The notes beneath the pieces were generated by a model. The model saw only the letters and a list, made by a program, of their open reading frames with translations. It was not told where the DNA came from and did not search any database. Positions 16,863-24,663 of a stretch of DNA of 64,000 nt are shown piece after piece. How positions within the stretch are numbered: position 1 is the first letter of the stretch; every line of letters begins with the position of its first letter. The translations under genes and the position numbers were made by a program. Origin of the DNA: Microvirgula aerodenitrificans DSM 15089 (GTDB taxonomy: Bacteria; Pseudomonadota; Gammaproteobacteria; Burkholderiales; Aquaspirillaceae); assembly GCF_000620105.1 (NCBI RefSeq), contig NZ_JHVK01000003.1, forward strand, positions 62,001 to 126,000, read 5' to 3'.

Positions 16863-17210
16863 TTACCGCTGGCGGGATGTGCCGGATTCGGGCGTGTCGA
16901 GCGGCGAGATCTGCCGGGCCGCCCGCGCCGCCTGCACGGCACCATGCAGATGCTTGTACAGGTCCGGGTGCGCCTGCTGCAGATACTCGACGATGGCGAA
17001 GTCGTCATTGCGGATGCGCGACAGGTCGAGGCCTTCGACATGAACCAGACGCACCAGCTCGCGGACCGCCTTCGGCATGTCCCGACCGGACTCGTAGCGC
17101 GATCCACCGGACTGGGTCACGCCGACGCTGCCCCAGAATGCTTCCTGGTTGAGGCCGAGCTGGTGGCGGAGAAGACGCGGATTGGGGATCTTGTCGAACA
17201 GTTGCATCAT
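16863..17210 (-). CDS. Small helix-turn-helix regulator B (tandem paralogue)
   Basis: 115 residues from the first of two adjacent ATGs (17208-17210), preceded by AAAGGA. It aligns end to end with regulator A: NPRLLRHQLGLNQEAFWGSVGVTQSGGSRYESGRDMPKAVREL against NPREIRRRLGLNQQTFWGRVGVTQSGGSRYESGREMPKPVREL. It then shares LVHVEGLDLSRI and HPDLYKHLHGA, and has its own 15-residue C-terminal extension. Both genes point the same way, 95 bp apart, indicating a local duplication. The HTH and the later helices are conserved, so both are probably functional. A TAAAC-AAGT-GTTA motif lies about 95 bp upstream. Confidence 0.8.
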   Translation of the reverse strand: MMQLFDKIPNPRLLRHQLGLNQEAFWGSVGVTQSGGSRYESGRDMPKAVRELVRLVHVEGLDLSRIRNDDFAIVEYLQQAHPDLYKHLHGAVQAARAARQISPLDTPESGTSRQR

Positions 17211-17329
17211 GGGTCCTTTCGTGCGGCGCACTGCGCGCTGGATACGGTACGGATTCTGCCTGCACGGATGATGCGAAACGGTTAAGCAAAAGAGTTTTCT
17301 GTAAACAAGTGTTACCTGACGCCAGCATG

Positions 17330-17351
17330 AAAAAAGGCACCCGAAGGTGCC
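17330..17351 (-). terminator. Rho-independent terminator after the acyl-CoA dehydrogenase
   Basis: On the minus strand GGCACC-TTCG-GGTGCC is followed by six U residues. It is a compact tetraloop terminator about 98 bp past the acyl-CoA dehydrogenase stop, and it separates that gene from the HTH pair. Confidence 0.92.
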
Positions 17352-17449
17352 ATCAGAGAGAACCGGTCCGCCATCGTCGCGACGGCGGTGAAACCCGTCA
17401 GTCGGCCGGACAGCGGCACTGTCGCCGCGGTCCGGACCGGCTTGCCGCC

Positions 17450-19252
17450 TCAGAAGGCGAAGTCTTCCGCGTCGAGGGCCATCAGCGGCTTGGCGCCAGC
17501 CTTCAGCGTGACGATCAGCGACTGGGTTTCCGGGAACAGCTTGCTGAAGTAGAAGCGCGCGGTGCTGATCTTGGCGTTGTAGAACGCGGCTTCGGCCGAG
17601 CCTTCCGCCTTGCCGGCGGCAACCCTGGCCATCCAGGCCCAGAAGTAGCCGTAGGTCAGGTGACCGATCAGGCGCAGGTAGTCGGTGGCGGCGGCGCCGG
17701 CCTCGTCCTTGTTCATCATCGCGGCCATGCCGATGTTCATGGTGATCTCGGCGATCTGCTTGTTCAGCGCCGACAGCGGTTCGACGAATTCCTTCAGCTG
17801 CGCATCGCCGGCGTTGGCTTCGCAGAACTTGTGCACCATCTTGGTGAACTTGCGCAGCTTCTGGCCCTGATCCATCAGCACCTTGCGGCCGAGCAGGTCG
17901 ATGGCCTGGATGCCGTTGGTGCCTTCATAGATCTGCGAGATGCGGCAGTCGCGCACCAGCTGTTCCATGCCCCATTCGCGGATGAAACCGTGGCCGCCGA
18001 GCACCTGCATGCCCATATTGGTGGCGGTGTAGCCGTTGTCGGTCATGAACGCCTTGGCGACCGGGGTCAGCAGCGCGACCAGGTCGGCGGCGTCCTGGCG
18101 GGCGGCGTCGTCGGTCGACTTTTCCTCGATGTCCAGTTGCAGCGCCAGGAAGGCGGTCAGTGCACGGCCGGCCTCGGTGTACGCCTTCTGCGTCAGCAGC
18201 ATGCGGCGGACGTCCGGGTGGACGATGATCGGGTCGGCCGGCTTTTCCGGAGCGACCGGGCCGTTCAGCGAACGCATCTGCAGGCGTTCCCTGGCATAGG
18301 CCAGCGCGCCCTGGAATGCGGCCTCGCCGAGGCCCAGGCCCTGCATGCCGCAGCCGAGGCGGGCTGCGTTCATCATGGTGAACATGCAGGCTAGGCCCTT
18401 GTTCTTCTCGCCGATCAGGTAGCCGCGCGCGCCATCCAGATTGATGACGGCCGTGGCATTGGCCTTGATGCCCATCTTGTGTTCGAGCGAGCCGCAGAAC
18501 ACGGTATTGCGTTCGCCAAGCGAACCGTCTGCGTTGATCAGGAACTTCGGCACGATGAACAGCGAGATGCCCTTCACGTCCTTCGGCGAATCCGGCAGGC
18601 GGGCCAGCACCAAGTGAATGATGTTGTCGCTCATGTCATGTTCGCCGGCCGAGATAAAGATCTTGGTGCCGGTGATGCTGACGCTGCCGTCATCGTTCGG
18701 CTCGGCACGGGTCTTCAGCAGGCCGAGGTCGGTGCCGCAATGCGGCTCGGTCAGACACATGGTGCCGGTCCAGTCGCCGGCAACGATATGCGGCAGATAG
18801 GTGGCCTTCTGTTCGTCGGTGCCGTGGGCGTGGATGGCCGAGTACGCGCCATGCGACAGGCCCGGGTACATCGACCAGGCGACGTTGGCCGAGCACTGCA
18901 TTTCCATGATCGGAAAGCCCAGCACCTTCGGCATGCCCTGACCGCCGTATTCCGGATCGCAATCCAGACCGGTGAAGCCCAGTTCGCAGAACTGCTGGTA
19001 GGCTTCCTTGAAGCCGGCCGGCGTCTTCACGCTGTGGGTGGCGGCGTCGAACAGGCAGCCTTCCTCGTCGGCGGCGCGGTTGATCGGCGACAGCTCGTTT
19101 TCGCAGAACTTGGCTCCCGCTTCCAGATACGAGGCAAACACGTCGGCGGTGGCTTCTTCATAGCCCGGCAGGGTCGGGATGATGTTCTGCACCTCGATCA
19201 GCTCGTTCAGCACGAAGTCGAAATCTCGCAGCGGCGCTTTGTAGGCAGGCAT
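17450..19252 (-). CDS. Long acyl-CoA dehydrogenase with C-terminal extension domain
   Basis: 600 residues, about 220 longer than ordinary acyl-CoA dehydrogenases. This is the class with the extra Acyl-CoA_dh_C domain, including DmdC-like enzymes. Blocks seen: GAYSAIHAHGTDEQK, MCLTEPHCGTDLGLLKTRA (FAD/substrate site), ITGTKIFISAGEHDM, and VLGGHGFIREWGMEQLVRDCRISQIYEGTNGIQAIDLLGRK. The likely catalytic Glu is E443 in YEGTNGIQA. It oxidises an acyl-CoA, passing electrons to ETF; chain length cannot be read. GGAGAAACGAC precedes the ATG. The promoter 200 bp upstream carries two operator-like palindromes, so it is probably repressed unless fatty acids or acyl-CoA are present (inference). Confidence 0.92.
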   Translation of the reverse strand: MPAYKAPLRDFDFVLNELIEVQNIIPTLPGYEEATADVFASYLEAGAKFCENELSPINRAADEEGCLFDAATHSVKTPAGFKEAYQQFCELGFTGLDCDPEYGGQGMPKVLGFPIMEMQCSANVAWSMYPGLSHGAYSAIHAHGTDEQKATYLPHIVAGDWTGTMCLTEPHCGTDLGLLKTRAEPNDDGSVSITGTKIFISAGEHDMSDNIIHLVLARLPDSPKDVKGISLFIVPKFLINADGSLGERNTVFCGSLEHKMGIKANATAVINLDGARGYLIGEKNKGLACMFTMMNAARLGCGMQGLGLGEAAFQGALAYARERLQMRSLNGPVAPEKPADPIIVHPDVRRMLLTQKAYTEAGRALTAFLALQLDIEEKSTDDAARQDAADLVALLTPVAKAFMTDNGYTATNMGMQVLGGHGFIREWGMEQLVRDCRISQIYEGTNGIQAIDLLGRKVLMDQGQKLRKFTKMVHKFCEANAGDAQLKEFVEPLSALNKQIAEITMNIGMAAMMNKDEAGAAATDYLRLIGHLTYGYFWAWMARVAAGKAEGSAEAAFYNAKISTARFYFSKLFPETQSLIVTLKAGAKPLMALDAEDFAF

Positions 19253-19449
19253 GTCGTTTCTCCGGATACGGTGGATGTTGACGCGATCACGTGGTCGACG
19301 TCTTTACGTTGAGCGGGAGGGTAGAATCGTCCGGTGGGTGGGGCACCGGTTCTCTCTTCGGTTCTTTGCTTCTCTGATTCTGACCTTGCCGGGCGGCCAA
19401 GTGTGCGCCGGCGCCGGCGGAACTGCAGTCTCCTCAAGACCATGGACAT

Positions 19450-19500
19450 AGATTAAACGAGCGTTTGAAATGGCGCAAGCTGATTTCAAACAGGTGTTTG
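19450..19500. promoter_or_regulatory. Acyl-CoA dehydrogenase promoter with two TetR/PsrA-like operators
   Basis: On the minus strand TTGCGC (19473-19478) and TAATCT (19450-19455) are 17 bp apart. Box 1, AAAC-GAGC-GTTT (19455-19466), lies within this promoter. Box 2, CAAAC-AGGT-GTTTG (19487-19500), is a perfect palindrome just upstream. The two are themselves arranged as an inverted pair, with TTTGAAA and TTTCAAA facing each other. The pattern AAAC-N4-GTTT fits the published PsrA-type fatty-acid operator; other TetR-family repressors use similar sites. Both divergent genes could be controlled. Confidence 0.6.
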
Positions 19501-19546
19501 GACATCGGGCGCATGATGTCCGGCCCCCTTCAGCCTAAGGATTCGC

Positions 19547-20095
19547 ATGGCGCGCAAATGGTTCAAGAAATATCTGCCCGGTCCGGAAGAGATTGCCGCC
19601 AATCGCTGGCTGTCGTGGCTGGGACCGGCATTGCGCCGGCCCGATCTGTGGCATCTGCACCGGCGCAGCGTGGCGCGCGCGGTGGCAGTCGGCCTGTTCT
19701 GCGGACTGATGCCGGGCCCGACACAAATGCTGTCGGCCGGCCTGCTGGCACTGTGGTTGCGCTGTAACCTGCCGGTGGCGCTGGCCACCACGCTGTATAC
19801 CAATCCGTTCACCATCGTGCCGCTGTATCTGCTGGCATACGAATACGGCAAGCTGCTGACCGGCGCGCGCGGTGGCGAGGTGGTGCCGGCGCCCGAACTC
19901 GGGCCGGACGGGATCTGGGCATGGATGGAGGCGCTGGGCCGCTGGGCCCTGTCGCTGGGGCCGTCACTGGCGGTCGGACTGGTTGCGCTGGCGCTGACGC
20001 TGGCCGTGCTCGGGTATCTGTTGACCGACTGGGGCTGGCGGTGGTACGTGGTACAGGCATGGAAGAAACGGATACGGGAACGTGGATCTGACTGA
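19547..20095 (+). CDS. DUF2062 membrane protein
   Basis: 182 residues with two hydrophobic helical hairpins. The family core is SVARAVAVGLFCGLMPGPTQMLSAGLLALWLRCNLPVALATTLYTNPFTIVPLYLLAYEYG, which matches DUF2062 (the ATTLYTNP[FI]T stretch is the hallmark). C-terminal transmembrane segments end in a basic cytosolic tail. Function is unknown. It overlaps the following Nudix gene by 14 bp, so the two are coupled. AAGGA precedes the ATG. It diverges from the acyl-CoA dehydrogenase across the operator region. Confidence 0.85.
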   Translation: MARKWFKKYLPGPEEIAANRWLSWLGPALRRPDLWHLHRRSVARAVAVGLFCGLMPGPTQMLSAGLLALWLRCNLPVALATTLYTNPFTIVPLYLLAYEYGKLLTGARGGEVVPAPELGPDGIWAWMEALGRWALSLGPSLAVGLVALALTLAVLGYLLTDWGWRWYVVQAWKKRIRERGSD

Positions 20096-20642
20096 ACGGA
20101 AGCTTGAATCGTCGCTGGCCTATCGGGGTCATTTCTTCAATGTGATGAAGGACACCGTGCGCCTGCCGGACGGGGCCACCTCGCAGCGCGAGTACGTGAC
20201 CCACCCCGGCGCGGTCGCCGTGTTTGCCGTACTGCCCGATGGCCGTCTGGTGTTCGAGCGCCAGTACCGCTATCCGGTCGGTCGGGCGCTGCTGGAAATC
20301 CCGGCCGGCAAGATCGATCCGGACGAGTCGCCGCTGGCCACCGCCCGCCGCGAGCTGAAGGAAGAAACCGGCTATACCGCCAGCGACTGGTGGCAATTGC
20401 CAGTTGCCTATCCGTGCATCGGCTATTCGAATGAACGCATCGTCTATTTCGTCGCCGAGGGCCTGAGCCTGGGGGCGCGGGAGCTGGACCAGGGCGAATT
20501 TCTCGACGTGCTGCCACTGGCCCTGGAAGAAGTCCGGCGCCTGGCGGCCAGTGGCGAGCTGTGCGACAGCAAGACCCTGACCGGCCTGTACTGGTTCGAG
20601 CAGTTCCTCGACGGGACGCTGGCGCGTGAACGTGCCGTTTGA
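20082..20642 (+). CDS. nudF: ADP-ribose pyrophosphatase-like Nudix hydrolase
   Basis: 186 residues, starting at GTG 20082 inside the end of the DUF2062 gene. The Nudix box runs from G76 to Y98 and has the exact Gx5Ex7REUxEExGU pattern (GKIDPDESPLATARRELKEETGY area). Upstream HPGAVAVFAVLPDGRLVFERQYRYPVGRALLEIPAGK is characteristic of the NudF/ADPRase group, in which the EIPAGK strand precedes the box. It hydrolyses ADP-ribose to AMP and ribose 5-phosphate with Mg2+. It overlaps the PilZ gene by 17 bp. Confidence 0.92.
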   Translation: MDLTERKLESSLAYRGHFFNVMKDTVRLPDGATSQREYVTHPGAVAVFAVLPDGRLVFERQYRYPVGRALLEIPAGKIDPDESPLATARRELKEETGYTASDWWQLPVAYPCIGYSNERIVYFVAEGLSLGARELDQGEFLDVLPLALEEVRRLAASGELCDSKTLTGLYWFEQFLDGTLARERAV

Positions 20643-20937
20643 TCGCCGGCGCGACCGGCGGCTGGGGCGGCGCCTGCCAGTCTCGCTGCCGGCGCGGATG
20701 GAGACGCTGGACGGCGACATCGACGCGCTGTGCATCGATCTCGGTTCCGACGGGCTGGCCCTGCGCAGCGATTATGTGCCGCGGGCCGGCGAGCATATCG
20801 TCATCGCCATCCAGGCGCCGGACGTCGGCGGCCAGCCCAGTGCACCGCTGCGGGTCAAGGCCGAGGTCCGGCGCTGCAATTCGGTCGGCGGCGGGCTGTA
20901 CGAGATCGGTTTCCGCATCGTTGAACGGCATGGCTGA
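20626..20937 (+). CDS. PilZ-domain protein (c-di-GMP receptor candidate)
   Basis: 103 residues, single PilZ domain. The c-di-GMP-binding signature is present: an Arg cluster RRRDRRLGRR at residues 7-16 (RxxxR) and a D/N-x-S-x-x-G equivalent DLGSDG around 38-43. The ending LYEIGFRIVE is typical. It starts at GTG within the Nudix gene. No effector domain is attached, so it would act through a protein partner. A link with NudF is not obvious beyond translational coupling. Confidence 0.85.
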   Translation: MNVPFDRRRDRRLGRRLPVSLPARMETLDGDIDALCIDLGSDGLALRSDYVPRAGEHIVIAIQAPDVGGQPSAPLRVKAEVRRCNSVGGGLYEIGFRIVERHG

Positions 20938-21159
20938 CGCCCGGCACCATGCAGGATGATTCCGATTTTCCGTCGCGGCCGTGCCGGATGCGTGAAAAGC
21001 GAATTTGCCGGGCGCCACGCTGTGCTATATCCCAAGTGAGAACTATCGCGACGTTCCACACTCCAATCACAAAAGGATGCCGACCGGTACCGGAATGAAC
21101 GGCCTGCCCGTCAGGGTGGGTTCCGGTGCCGAAACGCCCATAAGCACAGGAGCCAGGCC
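20938..21159 (+). promoter_or_regulatory. Leader and promoter region of the prkA operon
   Basis: 222 bp without a gene. A TTTGCC...TATATC pair with 16-bp spacing lies around 21004-21031 and could be a sigma-70 promoter. AAAAGGATG at 21073 and GGTACCGG/CCGGTACC-like stretches follow. I saw no convincing GG-N10-GC sigma-54 site. AGGAG sits about 7 nt before the prkA ATG. Confidence 0.35.
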
Positions 21160-23088
21160 ATGAACACCGACATCTTCGAACGTTTCGCCTCTCGCTACGA
21201 CCGCACCCGGGAAGAGGAGTTTTCCCTCAGCGAGTACCTGGATCTGTGCAAGCAGGACGCGGGTGCCTACGCGTCTGCGGCCGAGCGCATGCTGCTGGCG
21301 ATCGGTGAACCGGAACTGACCGATACCCGCTCGGACTCGCGGCTGTCGCGCATCTTCATGAACAAGGTGATCCGGGTCTACCCGGCGTTCCGTGACTTCT
21401 ACGGGGCCGAGGAGGCGATCGAGCAGGTCGTCGCCTATTTCCGCCATGCCGCGCAGGGGCTGGAGGAAAAGAAGCAGATTCTCTATCTGCTGGGGCCGGT
21501 CGGCGGCGGCAAGAGTTCGATCGCCGAGAAGCTCAAGGAGCTGATGGAACGGGTGCCGTTCTATGCGATCAAGGGCAGCCCGGTCAACGAGTCGCCGCTG
21601 GGCCTGTTCAACATCGACGAGGACGGGCCGATCCTCGAGGAACAGTACGGCATTCCGCGCCGCTACCTGCGCAATATCCCCAGCCCGTGGGCGGTCAAGC
21701 GCCTGCACGAGTTCAACGGCGACATCAACCAGTTCCGCGTCGTGCGCCGCTATCCGTCGGTGCTGCGCCAGATCGGCATCTCCAAGACCGAGCCGGGCGA
21801 TGAAAACAACCAGGACATCAGCTCGCTGGTCGGCAAGGTCGACATCCGCAAGCTGGAGAAGTATGCGCAGGACGATCCGGATGCGTACAGCTACTCCGGC
21901 GGCCTGTGCCTGTCCAACCAGGGACTGCTCGAATTTGTCGAAATGTTCAAGGCACCGATCAAGGTGCTGCACCCGCTGCTGACCGCGACCCAGGAAGGCA
22001 ACTTCAAGGGCACCGAGGGCTTTGGCGCGATTCCGTTCGAGGGCATCATCCTGGCCCACTCGAACGAGTCGGAGTGGAAGCAGTTCAAGAACAACAAGAA
22101 CAACGAAGCCTTCCTCGACCGCATCTATATCGTCAAGGTGCCGTATTGCCTGCGCGTGTCCGACGAGGTGAAGATCTACGAGAAGCTGGTGCGCAACTCG
22201 TCGCTGGGCCATGCACCCTGCGCCCCCGGCACGCTGAAGATGATGGCGCAGTTCGCCGTGCTGTCCCGGCTCAAGGAACCGGAGAATTCCAGCATCTATT
22301 CGAAGATGCAGGTCTATGACGGCGAGAACCTGAAGGATACCGATCCGAAGGCCAAATCGATCCAGGAATACCGCGATTTTGCCGGCGTCGACGAGGGCAT
22401 GTCCGGGCTGTCGACCCGCTTTGCGTACAAGATCCTGTCCAAGGTGTTCAACTTCGATCACAGCGAGGTCGCAGCCAATCCGGTCCACCTGCTGTATGTG
22501 CTGGAGCAGCAGATCGAGCGCGAGCAGTTTTCGCAGGAGATCGAGCAGCACTACATGACGTTCATCAAGGAGTATCTGGCGCCGAAGTACGTCGAATTCA
22601 TCGGCAAGGAAATCCAGACCGCCTATCTTGAAAGCTATTCGGAGTACGGGCAGAACATCTTCGATCGTTACGTGACCTTCGCCGACTTCTGGATCCAGGA
22701 CCAGGAGTACCGCGACCAGGATACCGGCGAGTCGTTCGACCGCAATGCGCTGAACAACGAACTGGAAAAGATCGAAAAGCCGGCCGGGATCTCGAACCCG
22801 AAGGACTTCCGCAACGAGATCGTCAACTTCGTGCTGCGCGCGAAGGCGAACAATGCCGGCAAGAACCCGCACTGGACCAGTTACGAGAAGCTCAGGACGG
22901 TGATCGAGAAGAAGATGTTCTCCAATACCGAGGAACTGCTGCCGGTCATCAGCTTCAATGCGAAGGCCAGTGCGGATGATGCCCAGAAGCACGAAGACTT
23001 CGTCAACCGGATGGTGACCAAGGGCTATACGCCGAAGCAGGTGCGTCTGCTGTGCGAATGGTATCTGCGCGTGCGCAAGTCGTCTTGA
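21160..23088 (+). CDS. prkA: PrkA/YeaG serine protein kinase-like AAA+ protein
   Basis: 642 residues, very close to the 644 of E. coli YeaG. The N-terminal AAA domain carries Walker A GPVGGGKSS at 112-120. The PrkA N-terminal signature (FERFASRYDRTREEEFSLSEYLDLCK) and the C-terminal PrkA domain ending in VTKGYTPKQVRLLCEWYLRVRKSS are present. Known relatives are induced in stationary phase and nitrogen stress; both kinase and Lon-like protease activity have been reported for the family. It heads the conserved module prkA-yeaH-spoVR. Within this operon an inserted dispersed repeat separates it from yeaH. Confidence 0.96.
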   Translation: MNTDIFERFASRYDRTREEEFSLSEYLDLCKQDAGAYASAAERMLLAIGEPELTDTRSDSRLSRIFMNKVIRVYPAFRDFYGAEEAIEQVVAYFRHAAQGLEEKKQILYLLGPVGGGKSSIAEKLKELMERVPFYAIKGSPVNESPLGLFNIDEDGPILEEQYGIPRRYLRNIPSPWAVKRLHEFNGDINQFRVVRRYPSVLRQIGISKTEPGDENNQDISSLVGKVDIRKLEKYAQDDPDAYSYSGGLCLSNQGLLEFVEMFKAPIKVLHPLLTATQEGNFKGTEGFGAIPFEGIILAHSNESEWKQFKNNKNNEAFLDRIYIVKVPYCLRVSDEVKIYEKLVRNSSLGHAPCAPGTLKMMAQFAVLSRLKEPENSSIYSKMQVYDGENLKDTDPKAKSIQEYRDFAGVDEGMSGLSTRFAYKILSKVFNFDHSEVAANPVHLLYVLEQQIEREQFSQEIEQHYMTFIKEYLAPKYVEFIGKEIQTAYLESYSEYGQNIFDRYVTFADFWIQDQEYRDQDTGESFDRNALNNELEKIEKPAGISNPKDFRNEIVNFVLRAKANNAGKNPHWTSYEKLRTVIEKKMFSNTEELLPVISFNAKASADDAQKHEDFVNRMVTKGYTPKQVRLLCEWYLRVRKSS

Positions 23089-23132
23089 CGCGCGGGCGGC
23101 GGCAATTGCCGCCCCGGACTGCTCATGGAGGG

Positions 23133-23265
23133 GTACCGACGGTGGCCGTGGCGTCGGTACATGCCCGACTGATAGCGGGATTTGTGGGCGCGCAGTCCGC
23201 CTGATCCGCCCCGACGCCCTCCGGCCTCGCCACCGCGAGGGAACCCCGCTGCGCTCGCCCGCTCA
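23133..23265 (-). repeat. Diverged, inverted copy of the dispersed ~135-bp repeat
   Basis: Read on the minus strand this segment aligns over its whole length with the tandem copies at 29776-30075. Shared blocks include CGAGCG-AGCG-GG, CTCGCGG-GGCGAG, ATCAG, and TGTACCG-CGCCAC near the far end. The central stem CTCTCGC/GCGAGAG of the other copies appears here as CCCTCGC/GCGAGGC: one T-A pair has become C-G on both sides, a compensatory change. It occupies the 278-bp gap between prkA and yeaH, in an operon whose other junction is 19 bp. Confidence 0.72.
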
Positions 23266-23366
23266 TCGTGGCGAGGCAGGGAGACGGTCCGGGGGCTCGC
23301 AGGCACCGCGCGCGTACAGGTGCAGGACCGGCGGCGACAACGCCGGCCAGCCACAGGAGAGAGAAC

Positions 23367-24644
23367 ATGTCGCACCTCATCGACCGGCGCCTGAACGGCA
23401 AGAACAAGTCCGCGGTCAACCGCGAACGGTTTCTGCGCCGTTTCAAGAGCCAGATCAAGGAGTCGGTGTCGCGCGCCATCAAGGGGCGCTCGATCACCGA
23501 TATCGAAAACGGCGAGCAGGTCAGCATTCCGGTCAAGGACATCTCCGAGCCGTCGTTCCGGCATGGGTCGGGCGGCGTGCGCGAGGTCGTGCATCCCGGC
23601 AATGAAGAGTTTGTCCGCGGTGACCACATTCCGCGCCCGCCGGGCGGCGGCGGGGCCGGCGGCGGTGGCGGGAAGGCCAGCAACGACGGCGGCGGCGAGG
23701 ATGACTTCGTGTTCCAGCTGTCGCGCGAGGAGTTCCTCAACGTGTTCTTCGACGACCTCGCCCTGCCGAACCTGGTCAAGACCCAGTTGCTCGGTACCGA
23801 GGAAATGAAGAGCGTGCGCGCCGGCTTCACCAATGACGGTACGCCGGCCAACATCAATATCGTCCGTTCGCTGCGCGGCGCACTGTCGCGGCGCATCGCC
23901 ATGGGCGCGCCGACGCTGGCCCGGCTGGCCGACGCCGAGGAGCGGCTCGACCAGGCGATCGAGGACGACGACGAGGACGTCATCCTGGTCAAGAGCCTGC
24001 GTGACGAGGTACACAGCCTGCGCCAGCGCTTCCACCGCATCCCGTTCCTCGATCCGTTCGACCTGCGCTACAACAACCGCATCAAGCGTCCGCAGCCGAC
24101 CAGCCAGGCGGTGATGTTCTGCATCATGGACGTGTCGGGTTCGATGGACGAGCAGAAAAAGGATGTCGCCAAGCGCTTCTTCATCCTGCTGTACCTGTTT
24201 CTGCAGCGGCAGTACGAGAAGATCGAACTGGTGTTCATCCGTCACCACACCAGCGCGGTCGAGGTCGACGAGCACGAATTCTTCCATTCGCGCGAATCGG
24301 GCGGCACCGTGGTGTCGTCGGCGCTGAACCTGATGCGCAACATCATCGTCCAGCGTTTTCCGACCCAGGACTGGAACATCTACTGTGCACAGGCCTCGGA
24401 CGGCGACAACTGGGACAGTGACTCGTCCACCTGCGGCCGCCTGCTCGACGAGGCGATCCTGCCGCTGGTCCAGTACTTCGCCTACATCGAGATTACCGAG
24501 GGCGAACCGCAGAACCTGTGGTACGAGTACCTGCGCGTGACCGAGCACCACAAGCACTTCGCCATGCAGAAGATCCGCACTGCAGGCGACATCTATCCGG
24601 TGTTCCGCGAACTGTTCAAGAAGCAGTCGCAGCGGACCAAGTAG
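23367..24644 (+). CDS. yeaH: YeaH/YhbH-family protein (VWA-like)
   Basis: 425 residues against 427 in E. coli YeaH. The start [27 protein letters not shown] is the invariant family N-terminus and has AGGAGAGAG before it. The 33 extra upstream codons belong to the repeat region. A Gly-rich linker (GGGGAGGGGG) at about 93-104 is followed by a von Willebrand-type domain with a MIDAS-like D255-V-S-G-S, then GGTVVSS and SDGDN. It is thought to act with PrkA and SpoVR in a stress module whose biochemistry is unresolved. Confidence 0.95.
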   Translation: MSHLIDRRLNGKNKSAVNRERFLRRFKSQIKESVSRAIKGRSITDIENGEQVSIPVKDISEPSFRHGSGGVREVVHPGNEEFVRGDHIPRPPGGGGAGGGGGKASNDGGGEDDFVFQLSREEFLNVFFDDLALPNLVKTQLLGTEEMKSVRAGFTNDGTPANINIVRSLRGALSRRIAMGAPTLARLADAEERLDQAIEDDDEDVILVKSLRDEVHSLRQRFHRIPFLDPFDLRYNNRIKRPQPTSQAVMFCIMDVSGSMDEQKKDVAKRFFILLYLFLQRQYEKIELVFIRHHTSAVEVDEHEFFHSRESGGTVVSSALNLMRNIIVQRFPTQDWNIYCAQASDGDNWDSDSSTCGRLLDEAILPLVQYFAYIEITEGEPQNLWYEYLRVTEHHKHFAMQKIRTAGDIYPVFRELFKKQSQRTK

Positions 24645-24663
24645 CGCTGTCACAGGGGGTCGC

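Noticed and set aside
17301-17315. GTAAAC-AAGT-GTTAC as a third fatty-acid operator
   Set aside because: Only part of the motif matches and it lies upstream of the HTH pair, not of a metabolic gene; kept as a weak note.
21067-22992. A 641-codon open frame antisense to prkA, and similar long antisense frames opposite fapA-like, maeB, copA, hrpA and ftsK genes
   Set aside because: They mirror strongly coding genes in GC-rich DNA, show codon-shadow composition and no family motifs.
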